Source of the DNA: Clostridia bacterium
Lineage (GTDB): Bacteria > Bacillota > Clostridia > Oscillospirales > Acutalibacteraceae
NCBI GenBank assembly: GCA_017399405.1
Contig: JAFQCT010000018.1
Span: forward strand, 1-39,778
Direction of reading: 5' to 3'
DNA: 39,778 nucleotides
The notes below the pieces were generated by a model, which made no database searches, had not been told where the DNA came from, and worked only from the letters and a program-made list of their open reading frames with translations. The translations under genes were made by a program, and so were the position numbers. Positions 22,897-31,654 of the stretch are shown one piece after another (positions within the stretch are counted from its first letter, which is position 1; every line of letters starts with the position of its first letter).

Positions 22897-24478
22897 TGAA
22901 ATAAAGCTCGACCTTGACAGTACTTTTAATGATATTGAAACTGCAACTGCAAAGGCACTTAAAATCGAGCGAAAAAGATTATTAAAAACTGAAATATATA
23001 AACAAAGTGTGGATTGTCGCAAAGGTGAAGTGAAATTCGTTTATACTGTTGATGCTACTGTTGACGGTGACGAAGAAAAAATCGCAATGAGCCTTGATAG
23101 TAGTAAGGTTAAAGTATGCGAAAAATACACTTATACAATGCCTGGGTCCAACAGAAAAAGTACTTTACCACCTGTAATTGCAGGCTTCGGTCCTGCCGGT
23201 ATGTTTGCAGGTCTTATCCTTGCTCGAAGTGGCCATTGTCCCATTATTATTGAGCGTGGCAGTGATATTGATAAGCGTACAAATGATGTAAATAATTTTT
23301 GGACCAATAGAGATTTGAACGAAAACTCAAACATTCAGTATGGTGAGGGTGGTGCAGGCACGTTCTCTGACGGTAAACTTACAACGGGCATTAAAGACAG
23401 TCGTTGCAGATTTGTTTTTGAAGAGTTTGTAAACCACGGTGCACCTGAAGATATCCTTACTAACGCAAAGCCTCATATTGGTACAGATAAGTTAAAATCA
23501 ACAGTAAAAGCAATCCGTGAAGAGATTATTTCTCTTGGTGGTACAGTGCTTTTTGACACACAACTTACAAATATTATTGTTGCAAACGGATTTATTCACG
23601 GAATAACAATTCGTGATAAATATGGTAAAGAAAAAGACATTGAAACCGATGCCCTTATTCTTTCAATCGGTCACTCTGCAAGTGATACTATTGAAATGCT
23701 TTATAATAAAGGTATCAATATGATGCAAAAACCATTTTCAATAGGTGCAAGAATTGAGCATCCGCAAGATTTCATCAATACTGTGCAGTATGGTGAATAT
23801 AAAAATCACCCTAAACTTCGTGCAGCCGATTATAAACTTGCTTGTCATCCGCCACACGGTAGGGGAGCATATACTTTTTGTATGTGTCCGGGTGGTACTG
23901 TTGTTTGTGCGTCTTCGCAAAAGGGTGGAGTTGTCACAAATGGTATGAGTGAATATGCCCGTGACAAAGAAAATGCAAACTCTGCAATTCTTGTTGGCGT
24001 TGAGCCTGCAGATTTTCCAAGTGAACATGTATTGTCAGGTTTTCAACTTCAGCGTGAAATTGAGCAAAAAGCATTCAATCTTGGCGGTGGTGACTATACA
24101 GCACCGGCTCAACTTGTTGGCGATTTTCTAAAAAATGAGAAATCTACAAAACTCGGTGCAGTTAAACCATCATTCCCAACGGGTGTTAATATGGGCGACA
24201 TAAGTCAAGTTTTACCACAAAAAGTAGTGAATACAATGCGTGATGCATTAGTTCAGATGGATAAAAAACTTAAAGGATTTGCTATGAATGATGCAGTTCT
24301 TACTGCACCTGAAACACGCAGTTCATCGCCTGTACGCATACTTCGTGATGAGTTTTATCAGACAAATATCCGTGGTCTTTACCCTTGTGGTGAGGGTGCA
24401 GGGTATGCAGGAGGCATTGTTTCTGCTGCAGTTGACGGTGTAAAATGTGCCGAAGCAGTACTAAGCGATGAATCGTAA
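22883..24478 (+). CDS. FAD-dependent oxidoreductase, COG2509 type
   Basis: 531 residues; AAAGGA in the end of the previous gene serves the ATG. An N-terminal domain of about 90 residues (LRISEIKLDLD... KVKVCEKYTY) precedes the FAD site PPVIAGFGPAGMFAGLILA (about 95-113). NIQYGEGGAGTFSDGKL and the C-terminal GLYPCGEGAGYAGGIVSAAVDG are hallmarks of this large FAD-dependent family of unknown reaction. Length and N-terminal domain are normal for the family. It is the last gene of its operon. Confidence 0.88.
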   Translation: MLRISEIKLDLDSTFNDIETATAKALKIERKRLLKTEIYKQSVDCRKGEVKFVYTVDATVDGDEEKIAMSLDSSKVKVCEKYTYTMPGSNRKSTLPPVIAGFGPAGMFAGLILARSGHCPIIIERGSDIDKRTNDVNNFWTNRDLNENSNIQYGEGGAGTFSDGKLTTGIKDSRCRFVFEEFVNHGAPEDILTNAKPHIGTDKLKSTVKAIREEIISLGGTVLFDTQLTNIIVANGFIHGITIRDKYGKEKDIETDALILSIGHSASDTIEMLYNKGINMMQKPFSIGARIEHPQDFINTVQYGEYKNHPKLRAADYKLACHPPHGRGAYTFCMCPGGTVVCASSQKGGVVTNGMSEYARDKENANSAILVGVEPADFPSEHVLSGFQLQREIEQKAFNLGGGDYTAPAQLVGDFLKNEKSTKLGAVKPSFPTGVNMGDISQVLPQKVVNTMRDALVQMDKKLKGFAMNDAVLTAPETRSSSPVRILRDEFYQTNIRGLYPCGEGAGYAGGIVSAAVDGVKCAEAVLSDES

Positions 24479-24490
24479 TAATTCTGTCAT

Positions 24491-24519
24491 TTGACAACAA
24501 CAAAAGTGTGATATATTAT
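24491..24519 (+). promoter_or_regulatory. sigma-A promoter of PASTA pseudokinase gene
   Basis: TTGACA (24491-24496), 17-nt spacer, TATTAT (24514-24519), 25 nt before the ATG; AAAGGGG is the binding site. Confidence 0.75.
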
Positions 24520-24544
24520 ATAAGTATAGAAAGGGGACGCTTTT

Positions 24545-26212
24545 ATGAACATAGATAATCTTTGTATGAGCTGTATGAATGAATTATATGGCGAAAAGCA
24601 GTGTCCAAAATGTGGTTATTATGTTGACTCACCACAAATTTCACCTTATTTACCACTTCGAACACCAGTAGGTGACAAGTATATTTTAGGTAAAGTTTTG
24701 TCATCTAATAGTGAGGGTGCTACATATATGGCTTATGATACGGGTCGCAATACACCCGTTTATGTTCGTGAGTTTTTACCTGAAAAGTTCATTGACCGTA
24801 GTTTTGGAACAACCGAAATCAAAGTTCAAGAACAATGGCGTGACTATTATTATTCATACCTTAAAAAGTTCCTTGATTTGTGGCGTCAGTTGGCTCGTGT
24901 AAGAGGACTTTCAGCACTTATTCCTGTAGTGGATATTATTGAAGAAAATAATACTGCTTATGTAGTAAGTGAATATGTTGAAAGCATTTCACTTCGCGAG
25001 TTTTTACTTCGTAGTCAAACGGGTTATCTTAACTGGGAAAAGGCAAAAGTATTGTTTATGCCTGTGCTTTCAACTCTTTCAACACTTCATAAAATGGGTA
25101 TTACTCATAATGGTATCAACCCCGATAATCTTCTTATTGGTCGTGATGGTAAACTTCGCATTTCAGGTTTCTCAATAAGTGAAGCACGAATTGAAGGCAG
25201 TGAGTTGTCACCTGAATTGTTTGAGGGGTATACACCTATTGAACAGTATGGTTATACTTATGAAAATGGTTGTTGGTCAGATGTTTACTCATTCTGTGCA
25301 GTAATTTACAGAGCACTTGTTGGTAGCGTGCCACAAGACGCAGTTTCCCGTTCAATGAACGACCAGCTTATTATCCCCGCAAGATATGCCGAGATTATTC
25401 CTGTTTATGTAATCAACGCACTTATGAACGGTTTGCAAATTGACCCAGCTGACAGAACAAAAGATGTTGAGACACTTCGCGAAGAACTTTCAGCAACACC
25501 GGGTAATGTGGTTTCATCATTTTCAGGTGTAAATGTGCCAACAGGCGAAAGAAAACAAAAAGAGCTTGAAGCAGTAGTCGTTGATGCTGATGATAATTCA
25601 ACTGCAAAAACTATACTTATTGCATTTCTTGTGTGTTTAGGTGTAGGACTTATTGTGGTTGGCGGTTGGTTCTTGTACGATAAAGTGATTAAAGACTATG
25701 TTGACACACCAACTGAGTCCACAACCGAAGCACCTGAAATGTTTGAAGTTCCTAATTTTGTGAACAGTTCTTACGATATGGTTGCACAAAATCCTGTTCA
25801 GAATGACCGTTTCACTATCAAATCTGTGTTTGAATACAATACAGAGGTTGAAAAAGGCTATATTATTTCTCAAAGTGTTGAGGCAGGTCAGGTTGTAGAA
25901 GAGGGTACAGAAATTACCTTTGTTGTAAGTAAAGGTCCTGAATATAAAATAATCCCGTCAGTTAAAAATCTCTATGTTGATTTTGCAAAAGAGCAACTTG
26001 AAGAAGCAGGCTTTGTAGTCAATATAATTACAAAAGAGAACAACGGTGATTATGAAGAAGGCATTGTTGCAGAAGTAACACCTGAAGAGGGTGCAAGTCG
26101 TGTAAAAGGCACTAATGTGTATATTCAGGTTTACGGACCACCACCAAGCACCGAACCACAAACTGAAGAAAGCACAACCGGTGGCGGACTTTTCAGCGGA
26201 TTTTTAGGATAA
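24545..26212 (+). CDS. PASTA-domain serine/threonine kinase-like protein, probable pseudokinase
   Basis: 555 residues. A zinc ribbon (C7, C10, C20, C23) is followed by a kinase fold (about 40-320), a single membrane segment (about 356-378) and two extracellular PASTA domains (about 399-466 and 467-536), then a Glu/Thr/Ser-rich tail. The layout is that of PrkC/StkP cell-wall-sensing kinases plus an N-terminal zinc ribbon. Catalytic residues are missing: the HRDLKPDN loop reads HNGINPDN (188-195), DFG reads SGF (207-209), and the ATP-binding Lys of strand 3 appears as Arg (YVREF, R75). I infer an inactive scaffold or peptidoglycan sensor. It has its own promoter and terminator. Confidence 0.85.
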   Translation: MNIDNLCMSCMNELYGEKQCPKCGYYVDSPQISPYLPLRTPVGDKYILGKVLSSNSEGATYMAYDTGRNTPVYVREFLPEKFIDRSFGTTEIKVQEQWRDYYYSYLKKFLDLWRQLARVRGLSALIPVVDIIEENNTAYVVSEYVESISLREFLLRSQTGYLNWEKAKVLFMPVLSTLSTLHKMGITHNGINPDNLLIGRDGKLRISGFSISEARIEGSELSPELFEGYTPIEQYGYTYENGCWSDVYSFCAVIYRALVGSVPQDAVSRSMNDQLIIPARYAEIIPVYVINALMNGLQIDPADRTKDVETLREELSATPGNVVSSFSGVNVPTGERKQKELEAVVVDADDNSTAKTILIAFLVCLGVGLIVVGGWFLYDKVIKDYVDTPTESTTEAPEMFEVPNFVNSSYDMVAQNPVQNDRFTIKSVFEYNTEVEKGYIISQSVEAGQVVEEGTEITFVVSKGPEYKIIPSVKNLYVDFAKEQLEEAGFVVNIITKENNGDYEEGIVAEVTPEEGASRVKGTNVYIQVYGPPPSTEPQTEESTTGGGLFSGFLG

Positions 26213-26220
26213 AAAATATA

Positions 26221-26252
26221 AGGGGACGGTTTATACGCGAACCGTCCCCTAT
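26221..26252 (+). terminator. terminator of pseudokinase gene
   Basis: AGGGGACGGTT (26221-26231) pairs perfectly with AACCGTCCCCT (26240-26250), 8 nt after the stop, with only a short T-run. Confidence 0.75.
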
Positions 26253-26281
26253 TTGAGTGTTGTTTGTGATAGAAAAACAAT

Positions 26282-26323
26282 AAATCCGAACGCATTACTG
26301 TCACGGTAATGCGTTCGGATTTT
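26282..26323. terminator. 17-bp hairpin beside tRNA scar
   Basis: AAATCCGAACGCATTAC (26282-26298) pairs perfectly with GTAATGCGTTCGGATTT (26306-26322). It lies 8 nt from the tRNA 3'-end fragment at 26331 in the position of a tRNA terminator, and A/T flanks let it work on the minus strand. Confidence 0.75.
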
Positions 26324-26330
26324 TCACACT

Positions 26331-26351
26331 TGGCAGGGGCAGAAGGATTCG
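26331..26351 (-). other. tRNA 3'-end scar (21 nt)
   Basis: On the minus strand these 21 bases equal tRNA positions 56-76 (T-loop end, T-stem, acceptor TGCCCCT, discriminator G, CCA) and are identical to the end of the tRNA-Trp fragment at 27488-27508. Upstream of the T-loop the similarity stops. This is the kind of fragment left where an integrase used a tRNA gene as its target. Confidence 0.55.
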
Positions 26352-26409
26352 TTCTCGCCACCACCAATAGCAACTATTTTTCTGCTCATTGTTTTTCGTC
26401 CTAAATAAA

Positions 26410-27174
26410 TCATATTCTTATTACTGCATCCAAGCACAGTTCAAGTGCATATGCAAATGAATCTTCGCCCCAATTACGCTCTTCGTAATTTTCAACATCT
26501 GCAAGTGTATCTGCTGTAAATAATATGCAGCCCCATATCACATTGCGGAAAGAAGCACACGCAGCAAGAGCTGCACATTCCATTTCTACAACTTCGCAGC
26601 CTTCCTGTTTTCTATATGTTACTTTTTCCTTGGTTTCACGATAAAATCCATCTGTTGACCAAGTTGTTACTTCACGGTATTTAAGTTCGTGTTCAGCAAC
26701 AGCCTTTTCAATTGCTTTCATAGCTGTTTTGTTAATCTCAACAAATCGAGATGGCATCATATAGTGGTATGATGTTCCCTCATCTCGTAAAGCCTTGTAA
26801 GGAACGAGAAACACATTCTCTTCAAAATCTGTGAGAGCACCACAGCATCCGCCCGAAATGATTTCTTGCACACCGTAGCCGATTAACCATTCCATTAACT
26901 GAGTAGCGGGTGCAGCACCTACAGGTGCTTGGCATAAGCACACATCTTCTCCATTATGATTTATAACATATATGGGGTAGTCTTTTGTTGCTGATGTAAA
27001 CTCACCAACCTGAACGGCATTATGTGTTTTTGCATATTCATCAATGTGTTCAGCCAAAAAAGCAAAAACAGCTTTCTTAGGTAACTTTAAGTTGAGATTT
27101 GCATGTGTGGGCATAATGACCGCTGTTTCGTCTGTGTCAAACTCAAGAATAGGAATGTCATTTTTGATTATCAT
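26410..27174 (-). CDS. nucleoside phosphorylase (uridine/purine type)
   Basis: 254 residues from the ATG at 27174, with AAAGGAAA upstream; a longer frame to 27240 has no binding site. VCLCQAPVGAAPATQLMEWLIGYG and IISGGCCGAL form the phosphate/ribose site of PNP_UDP_1 enzymes. VVEMECAALAACASFR carries the MEMEAA-like ribose-binding Glu motif, and LFTADTLAD matches the catalytic Asp loop. It splits nucleosides with phosphate to base and ribose-1-phosphate in salvage. Lies alone between the two tRNA scars. Confidence 0.85.
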   Translation of the reverse strand: MIIKNDIPILEFDTDETAVIMPTHANLNLKLPKKAVFAFLAEHIDEYAKTHNAVQVGEFTSATKDYPIYVINHNGEDVCLCQAPVGAAPATQLMEWLIGYGVQEIISGGCCGALTDFEENVFLVPYKALRDEGTSYHYMMPSRFVEINKTAMKAIEKAVAEHELKYREVTTWSTDGFYRETKEKVTYRKQEGCEVVEMECAALAACASFRNVIWGCILFTADTLADVENYEERNWGEDSFAYALELCLDAVIRI

Positions 27175-27300
27175 TGTGCTTTTTCCTTTCCATTCAAGGT
27201 AATCTAAGTGATTATAGCACAGTATTACCATAAAATTCAATATATAATTGCATTTGTTACAACAGATAAAATGTTTTACACAACTGTTAGACTTATATTT

Positions 27301-27321
27301 TTGATGCTTTTTTGATGATGT
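27301..27321 (+). repeat. integrase-arm-like repeat, copy 1
   Basis: TTGATGCTTTTTTGATGATG (27301-27320, plus T) matches the repeats at 27618-27638 and 37245-37265 at 18 of 21 positions. Nearby (27362-27383) TTGACTTGCAT occurs twice in perfect tandem. The whole interval 27241-27814 contains no protein gene, only these repeats, the tRNA-Trp fragment with its terminator and the LysR promoter. Confidence 0.5.
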
Positions 27322-27361
27322 AGCAGATGGAATGTTTCAGAATAGAAAAATGTTTGCAAAA

Positions 27362-27383
27362 TTGACTTGCATTTGACTTGCAT
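27362..27383 (+). repeat. 11-bp perfect tandem repeat
   Basis: TTGACTTGCAT is present twice without spacer (27362-27372, 27373-27383), about 70 bp from the tRNA terminator. It may be a recombinase-binding repeat. Confidence 0.5.
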
Positions 27384-27445
27384 TTATGCAAATTTTGACG
27401 CTCTAAACAACAAAAATTAGACTCTGTGCCGAGCATTATAAACAA

Positions 27446-27482
27446 CGAAAAAAGCCTTGAAACCACGCAGTTTCAAGGCTTT
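27446..27482 (-). terminator. tRNA-Trp terminator
   Basis: AAAGCCTTGAAAC (27451-27463) pairs perfectly with GTTTCAAGGCTTT (27470-27482). On the minus strand it follows the tRNA fragment and ends in TTTTTT, so it is the original terminator of the tRNA gene. Confidence 0.85.
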
Positions 27483-27487
27483 CCGTA

Positions 27488-27532
27488 TGGCAGGGGCAGA
27501 AGGATTCGAACCCTCGGCACGCGGTTTTGGAG
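27488..27532 (-). pseudogene. tRNA-Trp(CCA) 3' half, attachment-site remnant
   Basis: The minus strand reads exactly as tRNA positions 32-76: anticodon loop CTCCAAA with CCA anticodon, ACCGC stem, GTGCC variable loop, T-arm GAGGG-TTCGAAT-CCTTC, acceptor TGCCCCT, G73, CCA. Position 31 and everything 5' is lost: the expected GCGGT is ATTAA. At the break TTGGA and TCCAA face each other around GTTAA (27528-27542), the layout of a tyrosine-recombinase core site. I infer a tRNA-targeted element joined here, with the element to the right. Confidence 0.75.
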
Positions 27533-27617
27533 TTAATCCAAGGTCTCAAAGACTGCGTGCCATATTCCGTAGAAAAACAACTACATTCAGATTTATAAAA
27601 AATCTCCAAATCACATT

Positions 27618-27638
27618 TTGATGCTATTTTGATGCTAT
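27618..27638 (+). repeat. integrase-arm-like repeat, copy 2
   Basis: TTGATGCTATTTTGATGCTA (27618-27637, plus T), itself built of two GATGCTA units, is repeated at 37245-37265 with one mismatch in 21. Confidence 0.55.
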
Positions 27639-27729
27639 CCAAAACTATCGGTAAGGAAGGTGCAAAATTTACTACACAGAAACCAAAGAAAAAGACTTCA
27701 AAAATGACAAAGTAAATGCTTCAATTAAA

Positions 27730-27758
27730 TTGATTTTTATAAATTCATATTGTATAAT
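27730..27758 (+). promoter_or_regulatory. sigma-A promoter of lysR gene
   Basis: TTGATT (27730-27735), 17-nt spacer, TATAAT (27753-27758), 56 nt before the lysR ATG. Confidence 0.7.
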
Positions 27759-27814
27759 TATTTTATTAAAGTTTGTATTTGTTATATAGTTTTTGAAGAG
27801 GTGAAACTTGAAAA

Positions 27815-28735
27815 ATGAATATATTACATATGAAATACGCAGTTGAAGTAGCAAAAGTCGGTTCTCTTAATAAGGCTTCTGAAACCTTGTTGGTTGCAAC
27901 TCCAAACATTAGCCGTTCCATAAAAGAGCTTGAAGCTGATATTGGTATTTCAATCTTTGACCGCACTGCAAAAGGTATGGAACTTACTCCCGAAGGCGAA
28001 GAATTCATAAATTATGCAAAAGGTATTCTCAGTCAGATTGATGAAGTTGAAAATCTTTATAAAAAAGGTACATCAAAAAAACAGAAGTTTTCAATTTCTG
28101 TGCCTCGTGCTTGCTATATTTCAGAAGCGTTTTCAGAATTTTCAAAATCTCTTTCAAATGACCCTGCTGAAATCTTCTATAAAGAAACAAACTCACAACG
28201 CACAATTAAAAACATATTAAATCACGATTACAAACTAGGTATTATTCGTTATGCTGAAAATTATGATAAGTATTTTAAGGCAATGCTTGAAGAAAAAGGA
28301 TTAGTATATGAAATGATAACAGAATTTTCATATTCCCTTATCATGAGTGCAGATAGTCCGTTGGCACAGAAAGAAGAAATAACTTTTGATGACTTAAAAG
28401 GACTTATTGAAATTGCTCATGCTGACCCTTATGTTCCGTCGATGCCACTTTCAAAGGTAGTAAAGGAAGAGCTTCCTGATAACATTGACCGTCGTATATT
28501 TATATTTGAAAGAGCAAGTCAGTTCGATTTGCTTTCCAATAATCCTGAAACATTTATGTGGGTGTCTCCAGCTCCGGACAGTTTGCTGAAACGATACAAT
28601 CTAGTTCAGAAAAAGTGTATAGATAACAACAAAAAGTATAAAGATGTTCTTATATATAAAAATGGCTACAAGTTGACAAAACTTGACCGTCAGTTTATTA
28701 CAGAACTGTGTGAATCAAAAAGAAAATATCTATAA
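27815..28735 (+). CDS. LysR-family transcriptional regulator
   Basis: 306 residues; GAGGTG lies about 14 nt before the ATG. Residues 1-60 form the LysR HTH (YAVEVAKVGSLNKASETLLVATPNISRSIKELEADIGISIFDR). The effector domain (about 88-300) is weakly conserved, with SYSLIMSADSPLAQ as in the family. It stands alone between a promoter and a terminator, immediately before the adhE-hydrogenase run in the same direction, so it may regulate that run or itself; the effector is unknown. Confidence 0.88.
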   Translation: MNILHMKYAVEVAKVGSLNKASETLLVATPNISRSIKELEADIGISIFDRTAKGMELTPEGEEFINYAKGILSQIDEVENLYKKGTSKKQKFSISVPRACYISEAFSEFSKSLSNDPAEIFYKETNSQRTIKNILNHDYKLGIIRYAENYDKYFKAMLEEKGLVYEMITEFSYSLIMSADSPLAQKEEITFDDLKGLIEIAHADPYVPSMPLSKVVKEELPDNIDRRIFIFERASQFDLLSNNPETFMWVSPAPDSLLKRYNLVQKKCIDNNKKYKDVLIYKNGYKLTKLDRQFITELCESKRKYL

Positions 28736-28746
28736 AGTTCAGTTTT

Positions 28747-28778
28747 ATCCGTTCTCAAAAAGAGGACGGATTTTTTTT
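28747..28778 (+). terminator. terminator of lysR gene
   Basis: ATCCGTTCTC (28747-28756) pairs with GAGGACGGAT (28762-28771) with one G-U pair, followed by eight T. Confidence 0.85.
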
Positions 28779-28827
28779 ATTTTCAAGTGTTATCTTTATT
28801 GATAATACCCCATAAACATTTTAAGAA

Positions 28828-28864
28828 TTCACAAGTAAAAAGAAGTTTGTTAAAATGTTAACGA
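28828..28864 (+). promoter_or_regulatory. adhE promoter with Rex operator
   Basis: TTCACA (28828-28833), 17-nt spacer, TAAAAT (28851-28856) form a promoter. Overlapping its -10 box, TTGTTAA-AATG-TTAACGA (28847-28864) matches the Rex operator TTGTTAA-N4-TTAACAA with one mismatch. Rex is the NADH/NAD+-sensing repressor that controls adhE and hydrogenase genes in clostridia; binding here would block RNA polymerase. Confidence 0.75.
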
Positions 28865-28933
28865 ACTCGAAACGAGGGATAAATAAAAGCAAAATAATCT
28901 GAAATGTTAAAAACAAATTTTAGGAGGATACAA

Positions 28934-31636
28934 ATGGAAACAAAAAATTACGCAATTGTAGATAGCGTTGAAAAGCTTCAGGAAGCTATCGCTAACACAA
29001 GAGAAGCTCAACAGAAGTTTGCTACCTACACACAAGAACAGGTTGACAAGATTTTCCTTGCAGCGGCTTCTGCCGCAAACAAGGCAAGAATCACACTTGC
29101 TAAAATGGCAGTAGAAGAAACAGGCATGGGTGTTGTTGAAGATAAAGTTATCAAGAACAACTATGCTGCTGAATACATTTACAATGCATACAAGGAAACA
29201 AAAACTTGTGGTGTTATTGAAGAAGACAAAGCATTTGGTATCAAAAAGGTTGCAGAACCAATTGGTGTTATTGCTGCAGTTATTCCTACAACTAACCCAA
29301 CTTCAACAGCAATATTCAAGTGCTTACTTGCTCTTAAAACTCGTAATGCAATCATCATTTCTCCTCACCCAAGAGCAAAGAATTCAACTATCGCAGCAGC
29401 TAAGCTTGTTCTTGAAGCAGCAGTAGCAGCTGGTGCTCCGGAAGGAATTATTGACTGGATTGATGTTCCATCTCTTGAAATGACAAACACAGTAATGAAA
29501 GAAGCAGACATCATTCTTGCAACAGGTGGTCCTGGTATGGTTAAGGCTGCTTATTCAAGTGGTAAGCCTGCTCTTGGCGTTGGTGCCGGTAACACTCCTG
29601 CAATTATCGATGACAGTGCAGACATTCTTCTTGCAGTTAACTCAATTATTCACTCAAAGACATTTGATAATGGTATGATTTGTGCTTCTGAGCAGTCAGT
29701 TATAGTACTTGAAAGCATTTATGATGCAGTTAAGACTGAATTTGCATCAAGAGGTTGTTACTTCCTTGACCCTGCTGAAACAGAAAAAGTTAGAAAGACA
29801 ATCATAATCAACGGTGCTCTTAATGCAAAAATCGTTGGTCAGCCTGCTGCAAAGATTGCAGAACTTGCAGGTGTAACAGTACCGGCAGGTACAAAAATTC
29901 TTATCGGCGAAGTTGAAAGTGTTGACATTAGCGAAGAATTTGCACACGAAAAGCTTTCTCCTGTTCTTGCTATGTATAAAGCAACTGATTTTGAAGATGC
30001 ACTCTCAAAAGCAGAACACCTTGTAGCAGACGGTGGTTACGGTCATACATCTTCAGTTTACCTTAACGAAGTTACAGAGACAGAAAAGCTCAACGCTTTT
30101 GCAGCGAGAATGAAGACTTGCCGTATTCTTGTTAATACACCTTCATCACACGGTGGTATCGGTGACCTTTACAACTTCAAACTTGCTCCATCACTTACAC
30201 TTGGTTGTGGTTCATGGGGTGGCAACTCAGTATCAGAAAACGTTGGTGTTAAACACCTTATCAATATTAAGACAGTAGCAGAAAGAAGGGAAAATATGCT
30301 TTGGTTCCGCGCACCTGAAAAGGTATACATTAAGAAAGGATGCTTACCTGTTGCTCTTGATGAGCTTCGTACAGTTCGTGGTTCAAAGAAAGCATTTATC
30401 GTAACAGATACATTCCTTTATGAAAATGGCTACACAAAGCCAATTACAGACAAGCTCGATGAAATGGGTATAGCACATACAACATTCTTTAATGTTCAGC
30501 CAGACCCAACACTTGGTAATGCTAAAGAAGGTGCTGCACAGATGGCAGCATTCAAGCCGGATACAATCATCGCACTTGGCGGTGGTTCTGCAATGGACGC
30601 TGCAAAGATTATGTGGGTTATGTATGAACATCCTGATGCAGACTTTATGGATATGGCAATGAGATTTATCGATATCCGTAAGCGTGTTTATACATTCCCT
30701 AAGATGGGTGAAAAAGCATATTTCATCGCTGTTCCTACATCAGCAGGTACAGGTTCAGAAGTAACACCTTTCGCAGTTATCACAGATGAAGCAACAGGTG
30801 TTAAATATCCTCTTGCTGACTATGAGCTTCTTCCAAATATGGCAATCATTGATACAGATTTCCATATGTCAGCACCAAAAGGACTCACAGCCGCATCAGG
30901 TATCGACGCTGTAACTCACGCAGTTGAAGCTTATGCTGCAATGCTTGCAACAGATTATACAGATGGTCTTGCATTACAGGCACTTAAGAACATCTTTAAA
31001 TACCTTCCTCGTGCATACGACAATGGTCAGACAGACGTTGAAGCAAGAGAAAAGATGGCAAACGCTGCTACAATGGCAGGTATGGCTTTTGCAAACGCAT
31101 TCTTGGGTGTTTGTCACTCAATGGCTCATAAACTCGGTGCTTTCCACCACCTTCCACACGGTGTAGCAAACGCTCTTATGATTGAAGAAGTTCTTCGTTT
31201 CAATGCAAGTGAAGCACCTGCAAAGATGGGTACATTCTCACAGTATGACCACCCACACACACTTGCTCGTTATGCAGAAATCGCTGATTACCTTGGACTT
31301 GGCGGTACAACTAACGAAGAAAAACTTGAAAATCTCATTAAAGCTATTAACGACCTTAAAGCAAGAGTTGGTATCAAGGAAACAATTAAAGATTATAATA
31401 TTGACGAAAAAGTGTTCCTTGACAACCTTGATGAAATGGTTGAGCAGGCATTCGACGACCAGTGCACAGGTGCTAACCCAAGATATCCTCTTATGAGCGA
31501 AATCAAGCAGATGTATCTCAACGCTTACTATGGTAAACACTTCGTTGAAGCACCAAAGCCAACAGCAGCTCATATTGAAGAAGGCGCAAAAGTTGACGAA
31601 GTTAAAGTAACATACCGTAAAGGTAAAAAGGCATAA
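28934..31636 (+). CDS. adhE: bifunctional acetaldehyde-CoA/alcohol dehydrogenase
   Basis: 900 residues from the ATG at 28934 (METKNYAIVD), with TAGGAGG 6 nt upstream; a frame from 28904 has no binding site. The N-terminal half is the CoA-acylating aldehyde dehydrogenase, with catalytic C250 in FDNGMICASEQS and the LGVGAGNTPA cofactor strand. The C-terminal half (about 450-870) is the iron-dependent alcohol dehydrogenase, with IIALGGGSAMDAAK, GTGSEVTPFAVI and the FHHLPHGVANA metal site. It reduces acetyl-CoA to ethanol with two NADH, in spirosomes in relatives. First gene of a run through the hydrogenases, under the Rex operator. Confidence 0.96.
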   Translation: METKNYAIVDSVEKLQEAIANTREAQQKFATYTQEQVDKIFLAAASAANKARITLAKMAVEETGMGVVEDKVIKNNYAAEYIYNAYKETKTCGVIEEDKAFGIKKVAEPIGVIAAVIPTTNPTSTAIFKCLLALKTRNAIIISPHPRAKNSTIAAAKLVLEAAVAAGAPEGIIDWIDVPSLEMTNTVMKEADIILATGGPGMVKAAYSSGKPALGVGAGNTPAIIDDSADILLAVNSIIHSKTFDNGMICASEQSVIVLESIYDAVKTEFASRGCYFLDPAETEKVRKTIIINGALNAKIVGQPAAKIAELAGVTVPAGTKILIGEVESVDISEEFAHEKLSPVLAMYKATDFEDALSKAEHLVADGGYGHTSSVYLNEVTETEKLNAFAARMKTCRILVNTPSSHGGIGDLYNFKLAPSLTLGCGSWGGNSVSENVGVKHLINIKTVAERRENMLWFRAPEKVYIKKGCLPVALDELRTVRGSKKAFIVTDTFLYENGYTKPITDKLDEMGIAHTTFFNVQPDPTLGNAKEGAAQMAAFKPDTIIALGGGSAMDAAKIMWVMYEHPDADFMDMAMRFIDIRKRVYTFPKMGEKAYFIAVPTSAGTGSEVTPFAVITDEATGVKYPLADYELLPNMAIIDTDFHMSAPKGLTAASGIDAVTHAVEAYAAMLATDYTDGLALQALKNIFKYLPRAYDNGQTDVEAREKMANAATMAGMAFANAFLGVCHSMAHKLGAFHHLPHGVANALMIEEVLRFNASEAPAKMGTFSQYDHPHTLARYAEIADYLGLGGTTNEEKLENLIKAINDLKARVGIKETIKDYNIDEKVFLDNLDEMVEQAFDDQCTGANPRYPLMSEIKQMYLNAYYGKHFVEAPKPTAAHIEEGAKVDEVKVTYRKGKKA

Positions 31637-31654
31637 TTAAAGGAGGAAATCGAA

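Noticed and set aside
23738-24028. 96-codon minus-strand frame within the COG2509 flavoprotein gene
   Set aside because: It is an antisense shadow of a conserved gene with no start signal.
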